Of a stretch of DNA of 8,673 nt, positions 1 through 7,400 are shown in pieces. The DNA is from M3007 sp964630705 (GTDB taxonomy: Bacteria; Bacteroidota; Bacteroidia; Chitinophagales; Saprospiraceae): NCBI GenBank assembly GCA_964630705.1, contig CAZVZH010000199.1, positions 1-8,673 of the forward strand. Direction: 5' to 3'. The position numbers were made by a program, and so were the translations under genes. Each line of letters opens with the position of its first letter. Position 1 is the first letter of the stretch. Under the pieces are notes generated by a model. That model was given only the letters and a program-made list of their open reading frames with translations, did no database searches and was not told the origin of the DNA.

Positions 1-57
1 TACAAGGTGGAAACGCCGACGGACAGCGCGGTGCGGAAGATGATACAGACGAAGTGA
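1..57 (+). CDS. C-terminal end of an unidentified upstream protein (partial)
   Basis: Frame 1 reads YKVETPTDSAVRKMIQTK and stops at TGA (55-57). Only 18 residues are visible and no family can be recognised. The case for a real gene end is positional: a strong intrinsic terminator on the same strand follows about 140 bases later, and the composition before the stop is coding-like while the bases after it are simple repeat. The last two bases of the stop codon are also the start of the first 7-bp repeat unit, so the repeat directly abuts the gene. The tail is charged and hydrophilic with no membrane segment or sorting signal visible. Confidence 0.6.
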   Translation, partial: YKVETPTDSAVRKMIQTK

Positions 58-166
58 GTTTGGAGTTTGGAGTTTGAAGTTTGAAGTTTGAAGTTTGGAG
101 TTTGAAGGAGTACAACTTACCGTAATGGTGTACAACTTCAAACTTCAAACTCCAAACTTCAAACTA
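56..166. repeat. 7-bp tandem repeat array in inverted orientation (long hairpin)
   Basis: Seven perfect tandem units of RAGTTTG run from 56 to 104 (four begin with G, three with A). After a spacer, four units of the complementary form CAAACTN run from 139 to 166. The arms pair perfectly over 23 bp (85-107 with 143-165), and other registers are possible because of the 7-bp period. The spacer carries a direct repeat GTACAACTT at 110-118 and 130-138. No protein is encoded. It could act as an RNA hairpin protecting the 3' end of the upstream transcript, or be one copy of a dispersed intergenic repeat; both are inference. Confidence 0.85.
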
Positions 167-197
167 TAAGGAAAATAGATTTTCATGAGATAGTCAT

Positions 198-236
198 AGT
201 GGGTAGCTGTAAAGGAACGGCTACCCACTTTTTATT
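198..236 (+). terminator. Rho-independent terminator of the upstream gene
   Basis: A perfect 10-bp stem AGTGGGTAGC (198-207) pairs with GCTACCCACT (220-229) around a 12-base loop, and a run of five T (229-233) then ATT follows. The geometry is a classic intrinsic terminator reading on the + strand, so it most likely ends transcription of the gene whose stop is at 55-57. It also isolates the downstream secreted-protein genes from upstream read-through. Confidence 0.85.
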
Positions 237-310
237 ATAGCTGTCAGGTTTAAAAAAGGAGCGTTGTTGTAGCCTGAACCAGATTGGGGGGCTATGGGGT
301 GTTTCCCACT

Positions 311-475
311 TTAGGAACGATCAAATAATAAGTTCCCGATTTTGGCGGCTTAATTTGCCCCTAAAGTGCGTTGCTCATCAGTTGCGTAAGCACTACTATG
401 CGCCTTCCTCCCGCCTGCTTGAACGCCAAATTAAACGCCCCAAAATCGCGATCTTGATTCTTTGATCGTTCCTAA
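311..475. repeat. 165-bp element with long imperfect terminal inverted repeats (MITE-like or giant hairpin)
   Basis: The left arm (311-357) starts TTAGGAACGATCAAA and the right arm (427-475) is its imperfect reverse complement, ending TTTGATCGTTCCTAA. By hand alignment about 40 of 46-48 positions pair, including an outer 15-bp perfect block, an inner CGATTTTGG block and the innermost TAATTTG/CAAATTA. The 69-base centre (358-426) carries no recognisable gene. No clear target-site duplication flanks it. Long, slightly diverged terminal repeats with a short non-coding core fit a non-autonomous mobile element or a dispersed intergenic repeat. A bidirectional structured RNA is an alternative; the T run expected of a terminator is absent. 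Confidence 0.6.
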
Positions 476-735
476 TAAAAAAATTATTTGGCTTATTGCA
501 GGTGAATTCGCAAGATGCCAGCTTACATTTGCAATACGTTTCCAGTATTTGTTTTTTCTAATCTCATGACTTTTTTCGGCCGGAGTAATTTATTTAAATA
601 CTGCTCCGCCGGATATCAGACAAGGCGCAATTTTTCTCTCCCGCCCTTTTCGAAGTCATTTTCGTGTTCCAGATTTTCCGGCTGATCCTGTTGGGTTGGC
701 CTGTAGTGCTTGGTTCCGGTTTTCCGGAAGATTTC

Positions 736-774
736 AACGCTATCAGCGTTTTCAGCAGTTTTTTTTGCTGAAAA
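736..774. other. Two abutting hairpins with a T-rich loop
   Basis: AACGC (736-740) pairs with GCGTT (746-750) around a 5-base loop. TTTTCAGCA (749-757) pairs perfectly with TGCTGAAAA (766-774) around an 8-base loop of G and seven T. The two structures share bases 749-750, so they are nearly continuous or mutually exclusive. They lie about 90 bases before the small secreted-protein gene, inside its probable leader or promoter region. A role in transcript control is possible but not shown; the arrangement is not a standard terminator, since the T run is in the loop. Confidence 0.4.
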
Positions 775-863
775 ATGGTTGATTGGTTGTGCGTTTTTAA
801 TTCGGAGTAGGGCGCAAGTTCGATCCGAGACGTTATAAATCTGGTAATCTTTAATTGTTTCTC

Positions 864-1340
864 ATGAAAAGAAAAGTTACTTCACGCGCTGATGTCGTGG
901 GTTGGTTACACTGGCGGGCGGCATTTGTTTTGTTGCTTTCCACCTTTCTCTGTACAGCCGCTTTCAGCCAAAAAGGTGACTCCCAGCAAGAGTTTGGAGA
1001 CCTTTCTTCCATTACTTGGAAAACTTCGACGGAATTTACCACGGCTATTTCACAAGAGCAGGCCCGAACAGATTTGGTGTTGGCTGAGCCTGACCTTCCT
1101 GCTGCCGACCGTTCCCTATTTTTGGGTTACAAGCGCCTTCTGGCGTATGTTCATGCCGATGTTCTGGCTGGCGCGCCGGTACAGGATGCTATTGAGGCCA
1201 ATTATTTGAAGGTATTGAAGGAGGCCACCCAAGATCCGGCCTTGAAGCAATTGCCGGAAAACAGTCTTTCTGCCTTGATACCTACATTGGTTGAGACCCT
1301 TGCAGCGGTACCCTTGGCTGCGCCTGCTTCGGCTCAGTGA
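864..1340 (+). CDS. Small secreted protein of unknown function, 158 aa
   Basis: I do not recognise a family. The ATG at 864 is chosen over an in-frame TTG nine bases upstream because it begins directly with a basic n-region (MKRK); there is no Shine-Dalgarno sequence. Residues 1-35 form a Sec signal peptide: basic start, hydrophobic core around 19-33 (AAFVLLLSTFLCTAA), probable cleavage after AFS at residue 35, leaving an N-terminal Gln. Cys30 lies inside the core but does not fit a lipobox. The mature part (about 123 aa) has only this one cysteine excluded, no other membrane segment, and looks largely helical and acidic in its middle (DLVLAEPDLPAADRSLFLGY near 70-90; DAIEANYLKVLKEA near 111-124), ending in an Ala/Pro-rich tail. 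It lies 102 bp before the giant adhesin gene on the same strand with no strong terminator between, so co-expression is plausible. A periplasmic or surface accessory to the adhesin is one possibility, without direct evidence. Confidence 0.88.
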   Translation: MKRKVTSRADVVGWLHWRAAFVLLLSTFLCTAAFSQKGDSQQEFGDLSSITWKTSTEFTTAISQEQARTDLVLAEPDLPAADRSLFLGYKRLLAYVHADVLAGAPVQDAIEANYLKVLKEATQDPALKQLPENSLSALIPTLVETLAAVPLAAPASAQ

Positions 1341-1442
1341 TTACCGATACTATTTGAAAAATAGCCAGTTCTTGCCTGCAAAAGGCGATGAGTCTTTTGA
1401 TTTACAATAATCATTATTTTTATTCCGGTTCATTATAAACTC

Positions 1443-4400
1443 ATGAAAATGAACAACATCTACAATAATTTTTTACATGTCGCCACCAATTGCCCGAACC
1501 GGACAAAACTGTTCCGGGCGATATCAGTAACAGGCTTGGCGCTTATCACAGTACTGTTCCATACGCTTCAGGCGCAAACTACGATCATTTCGGCTTCCGG
1601 CGATGGCGGGTTTGAAAACGGCTCCACATTTGCCGCTAATGGCTGGACTCTGGCGAATGGTACGGGCATTACCAACCAATGGTTTATAGGTACGGTTCCT
1701 GCGGGCTTCACGAATCAAAGCGCCTTTGTTTCCAATGATAACGGCGTTTCATGGTCATATACCAACAGCTCTGTTTCGGTGGTCCATTTTTATCGCGATG
1801 TTACCTTTCCTGCGGGCGAAACCAATATTCAGTTATCCTTCAACTGGCAGGCTTTGGGCGAGGCATCCAGTTGGGACGCCTTGATGGTGAGCCTGGCCCC
1901 AACGACGTATACACCGGTGGCTTCGACCACATCATTGGGGACTGGCGCCCTGGCGGCTCCGGCCGTCACGCTGATCCAACTCTGGAACACTACCTCTGTA
2001 CAAACGGCCAACCTTTCGATTCCTGGGTCGTTGGTCGGCAACTGTTCTGCTCCGGTTACGCTTCGCCTGATTTTTACCTGGAAAAACGACGGTTCGGGCG
2101 GCACGCCCCCGCCAGCCGCTATCGACAATATCTCGCTGACCTCCCAGTCGGGTGGTACGCCGCTTAACGGTACCTTTACGGTGGGCCCGACCGGTACATA
2201 TTCTACCTTAGGGGCAGCGGTAGCCGACCTGAACGCTAAGGGCGCTGGCGGGCCAGTAGTTTTTGAATTACAGTCGACGTATACGAGCGCCGGCGAGACC
2301 TACCCGATTGTGTTGGGTCCGTATTGCAACGCCAGTTCGGTGAACACGGCGACGATTCGCCCGGCTGCCGGTGCGACGGGCCTGGCAATTACAGGTGGAA
2401 ATGCGGGCCCGACGATTGATATCAGCAGCGGTAACTGGTGGCGCATCGACGGGCGCCCTGGGGGCGCCGGTACAGCCAAAGAGTTGACCGTTTCCAATAC
2501 CAGCACCAGCGGCCAAGCGGTGCGGTTTATCAATGATGGTTCGAACAATAGTATCCGGTACGTCACATTGACTGGCGTGAATACATCAACAGTGAGCGGC
2601 GTGGTACTTTTCAGCACAACCACGCTGCCCAATGGCAACCGCAACAACCTGATCGACAATTGTGATATTCGCGATGGTGCGACCACGCCGGTGAACGGTA
2701 TTTACGGTTCGGGTACTTCTACGACGACCGACACTTATAACAGCAATAACACCATTTCCAACTGTAATATCTTCAATTACTACAGCGCTACGAGCAGTCA
2801 TAACGGGATTAACCTGTCGACTGCGAATACGGGCTATATAATTACCGGAAATAGTTTTTACCAAACGGCCAGCCGCTCCACAACAGGTACCGTTACCGCG
2901 ATTTTGCTCAGCAGTACTTTGAATAATGGATTTACCATCAGCGGAAACTTTATTGGCGGCACCGCCCCGAATGCTGCCGGCGGTCCGTTGACCTATACTG
3001 GCGGCGCTATTATCCGGGCATTTCAGATTACGGTGGGCACGCTTTCCACGACAAATATTCAGAACAATACCTTCCAAAATATTTCTGTCACGTCTACCAG
3101 TACATCTGCGGCTCAGTCGATGATTTCTTTACTGACAGGCCGGCTGAATTGCAGTAATAATATTATTGGTAGTCAAACGAGTACGAACAACATCGTCTTT
3201 AGTTTATCGGGTTCTGCGGCGCGTTTGCAAGCCATTCTGGCGGGTACCGGTACTCCGGAACAGACGACAGTTAACGGCAACACCATTGGTGGTATGGCTT
3301 TGATCGTCACGGGAGCACCGGCCACAGTGCCGGCGTTTTTTGTGGTTTCCATGCAGGGTACCACTGTTGGCCACACGTTTACGTTCAACAACAACGTCAT
3401 TGGCAGCCCCACTGTGCCCAACAGCATTACTTCGGATGCCAACAGCAATTTGGCGGGGATTATCACCTTTTCGAATGCTTTGGACCAGAGTTTTCAGAAC
3501 AATACGATTCAGAATTTGACGAATACCAGCACGGGTACCGGCGCCAGTGTAAACGGTATGCTGTTGCAAGGCTCGGGTACCAGTCCGGCCTTTCTCGGTA
3601 CGTTTACAGCGGTTGGGAATACCATCCGAAACCTGAGTACATCGAGCGCTTCTACCACTTTTGTATCGGCGGTGGGGATGTCTGTTAGCGGTACGGCACA
3701 GACCACGGGTAGTAACTTGATCAGTCAAAACACCTTGCACTCCATTGCAAATACCAACGCTTCGGCGGCGACATTGGCCATTGCAGCGCTGTTTAATGTA
3801 CCGACGGTCATTCCGACAACGGTTTCCCGCAATTTTATGCACAGCGTGACCCTGAGCACGAGCGCCGGTACGGGCGTTATCCGCGGCATTCAGATCAATG
3901 GCGGTAATGCAAGTTACCAGAACAATATGGTGCGCATGGGTATCAACCCTGATGGCACAGATATTACTGCTGGCTACGCCATTACGGGCATTACCGAAAC
4001 CGGCACTTCAGCCAGCAATATTTACCACAACAGCGTATATGTGGGGGGTGTTGGCGTTGGCGGCTCCAGCAATACGTTTGCTTTCACAAGCGGGTCAACT
4101 GCTGCGGGTCGTAACTACCGGAATAATATTTTCTCCAATGTGCGCTCCAACGGTGCAGGTACTGGTAAGCACTATGCGATCAATGTGGCTGGTACAGCGC
4201 CCAACCCGGCGGGTTTAATTTCGGAGTATAATTTGTTGCGCGCTGCAGGTACTGGCGGTTTTATTGGGCTGTTCAATGCCGTGGACCAAACTACGCTCGC
4301 TGATTGGCGGACGGCCACCGGCAATGATTGGAACAGTATTACCGGAAACCCCCAGTTTATTAATCCGGCGGGTTCGGCAACGACGGTTGATCTGCATATT

Positions 4401-7400
4401 CAGCCAGCTACCGCTACCCCTGTTGAAGGTGCCGGCGCGCTAATTGCCAATGTTACGCTGGACTTTGACGGACAAACCCGTAGCGCTTTTACGCCGGTAG
4501 ACCTTGGTGCAGACGGCGGCAACTTTGTCATCAACGATATTTCGGCGCCGGGCATCAGTTACACCAACTTGCCCAACGCATGCGGTACCGGAAACATCCT
4601 GCTTAGCGGCGTATCGATCACCGATGCTACCGGCGTGCCCACTGCCGGCGCTTTGATTCCCCGGATTTATTACCGCAAAGGTGCAGGTAGTTGGTTCTCT
4701 CAGCCAGGTACCCTAAGCGGTGGTTCTGGAACGAATGGTACCTGGAACTTTACTATCGTTGTGGCCGATATGGGCGGTATCACCCCCGGTGATGTCATTT
4801 CATACTATGTGATCGCTCAAGATTTGGCCGCTCCCTCCAATATTGGTTCGTATTTGGGTGGCGTAGTAGCAACGGATGTCAATACCGTTACTACCCATCC
4901 GGCTGTAACCTTTACCTCTACGGTACTCAACGCATTAAGCGGAACGTATACGGTTGGTGTTGGCGGTAATTTTTCTACGCTGACAGCCGCTATTGCCGCT
5001 TACAACAACGGTTGCGTAAACGGCCCGGTTGTTTTTAGCCTGATTGATGCGAACTATCCTTCGGAAACCTTCCCCATTGCGATCAACCAGGTAATTGGCG
5101 CCAACGCTACCAATACGCTGACGATTCGACCTGCGGCCGGTAATACGGCTACCATTTCCGGTTCGTCGGCTACTTGTATAATTAATTTGAACGGGGCAGA
5201 CTTTGTTATTATTGATGGTTCCAATGCGGGTGGTTCCGACCGGAATCTGAACCTGAGCAACACCTCCACTGCAGCGAACACTGCCGTGGTTTGTGTGTCG
5301 AGCCTGGGAGCCGGTTTAGGCGCCGTCAATGATGTCATTAAAAATTGCAACATCACCGGTGGCAGTAACTCCGTTACCTCCACTTTCGGTATCTATGCTG
5401 GTGGAACCACGATTTCCACTACAGGCGCCGGCGCTGATAATGATAACCTGACGATTGAAAACAACTCTATTATCCGTGCTTATTATGGCATCTATGCCTC
5501 TGGTACTGCGGCCACTTCCAGCGGCGGGCTGGATAATCTGACCATCAATAATAACCTGGTTGGCCCGGCAGTTCTGACGGGAACAGACAACATCGGTTTC
5601 TCCGGAATCCGCGTGCTGAATGCTCTGACCGTGACGGTCAACGGGAATACGGTCCGCAACCTGGTTACGACGTCTGCTACCTCCACTGGTGGCGTATATC
5701 TGGCTTCCAATGTAAACGGCGCTACGGTATCCCAGAATACGTTCAACAACATTACTTCCAGCGGTTCTTCCTCCGGCACCAGTGCTATCAACGCAATATT
5801 CCTGGGTACTACGGTGATCAATGCGAATGTTACCCGTAACCTTATCCAAACTGTTTCCAATACCAGCACCAGCGGTTATGGCGCCCGTGCGATCATTGTC
5901 AATACGGCTACGGCAGCAAGTAATATCACCCTGGCGAATAACATGATTTCGAATGTCTTTAGTTATTCCGACGCTTCCAACATTTACTGGCCCATTGGCA
6001 TTGATATTGACGGCAGTTCCGGCGGTGTGAATGTGTATTACAACACCGTCAACCTTTTTGGGTCGCAACCTGGCCTTTCCTCGGCTACTGGCGCTGCAGC
6101 CATGTTTGTAAATACATCCGGAACGAATATTAATGTTAAAAACAACATTTTTACCAACTCCTACGATAACACCGGCTCTACTACAGACAAGTCGTACGCG
6201 ATTTACTCCGTGTCGGCAAGTTCGGTTTACGCTACGATCAACAACAACAATTACTTTGCTTCCGGCCCGGTAGGCGTATTGGGCTTTCTCAGCTCCGACC
6301 GCACTACCCTGGCCAGTTGGCAATCGGCTACCGGACAAGACGGCATGTCGTTTTCTGTGGCAGCCAACTATGTTTCCAACGACGACCTGCACCTGGTTAA
6401 CAACACCAACCAGTGCTTGGATGGCGGCGGTATGCCTGTTGCCGGCTTGACCGTAGACATTGATGGGCAAACCCGAAATGCTACTAATCCCGACATCGGC
6501 GCAGACGAGTTTACCAATCCAGACTTGAGTCTTTCCGTGAGCGAAGCCTCGGGCTTGACCCCTAACGACGGAATCACCTGCTCCGGCGCTACCGTTACCC
6601 TCACCGGTACTGGCGGCGGCACCTACAGCTGGAGCACCGGCTTTAACGGCAACCCCTTAGTAGTAAATCCGGCTTCGACAACTCCTTACACGGTTACCGT
6701 GACAAACGGCACTTGCACCGATGTGTTGAGCGTCACGATCACCGTCAACCCGCTCCCGACGGCCTTTGCCGTCACGGGCGGCGGCGCCTACTGCGCGCCG
6801 GGCGCCGGCGTACCGGTCGGCCTGGCCGGCTCGGAATCCGGCATTTCCTATCAGTTGAAACGCGCTGGCGTCAATGTGGGCGCCCCGGTGCCGGGCACGG
6901 GCGCTGCCCTGTCGTTTGGCAACCAAACAGTAGCCGGCAACTACACGGTTTCGGCCAGCAATGCGGCTACCGGTTGTTCGGCCGATATGACAGGCTCTGC
7001 CACGGTTACTGCTAACCCAACGCCGGCAGCCTTCGCCGTAACAGGTGGCGGCACCTATTGCGCTCCCGGCGCGGGGCTTCCGGTAGGTCTGAGCGGCTCG
7101 GAAACGGGCGTCAACTACCAGCTACAACTCAACGGCAGCAATACCGGCGCTCCGATAGCGGGCACGGGCGCCGCCATTTCTTTTGGGAACCAAACCGCTG
7201 CCGGCACCTACACGGTAATCGCCACGGCTACCAATGGCGGCTGCACGGCAAATATGACCGGCTCGGCAACTATTACGGCAAATCAAAAGCCGGTGTTGAC
7301 CGAAACGCATGTGGAACCGACCTCCTGCATCGCAGCTAACGGTTCGATCGACCTGACGGCAACGGGTGTTGGTCCGTTTACTTACAACTGGACTGGCCTG

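Larger units (their letters stand above)
237..863. other. Gene-poor intergenic region, 627 bases
   Basis: No convincing coding sequence on either strand. The region is richer in A+T than the genes downstream and contains many T runs. It holds the 311-475 inverted repeat and the 736-774 hairpins, listed separately. A further weak pairing CGGAG/CTCCG (581-585 with 604-608) encloses an AT-rich loop. A match to the Bacteroidota -7 element TAnnTTTG occurs at 524-531 (TACATTTG), but no TTTG or TTG lies at the expected -33 distance, so I do not call it a promoter. The promoter of the 864 gene must lie here but is not identified with confidence. Confidence 0.6.

Noticed and set aside
56..166. CRISPR array
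   Set aside because: The repeats are 7 bp and contiguous with no unique spacers, and the second array is inverted.
515..685. Small open frame of 56 codons in the intergenic region
   Set aside because: The product is Phe/Ser-rich, as expected from T-rich non-coding DNA, and matches no family. The spacing also offers no start signal.
855..863. TTG start three codons upstream of the small secreted protein
   Set aside because: The ATG at 864 gives a normal signal peptide with a basic beginning, and TTG starts are uncommon.
936..954. Lipoprotein signal at Cys30 of the small secreted protein
   Set aside because: The residues before the cysteine (TFL) do not fit a lipobox, and a better signal peptidase I site follows at AFS.
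1350..1386. Weak hairpins CTATTT/AAATAG and GCCT/AGGC between the two genes as a terminator
   Set aside because: The stems are 6 bp AT-rich and 4 bp, and no proper T run follows, so termination is not supported.
1396..1422. Possible promoter TTTG (1396-1399) and TATTTTTA (1415-1422) before the giant gene
   Set aside because: The spacing is 15 bases, shorter than the usual 19-21, the last base of the -7 motif is wrong, and the leader would be only about a dozen bases.
1751..2167. Plus-strand open frame of 138 codons overlapping the jelly-roll-like domain
   Set aside because: The main frame carries the recognisable FPAGETN and DNISL motifs here, so this is a frame-shifted shadow.
3204..3842. 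Minus-strand open frame of 212 codons opposite beta-helix 1
   Set aside because: Same reason: Arg-rich shadow of the sense coding frame, with no domain or signal.
5316..6470. Long antisense open frame (384 codons) on the minus strand opposite beta-helix 2
   Set aside because: Its translation is basic and lacks a recognisable fold or start context, while the + strand shows clear beta-helix motifs through the same bases. It arises because the sense gene rarely uses TTA, CTA and TCA codons.
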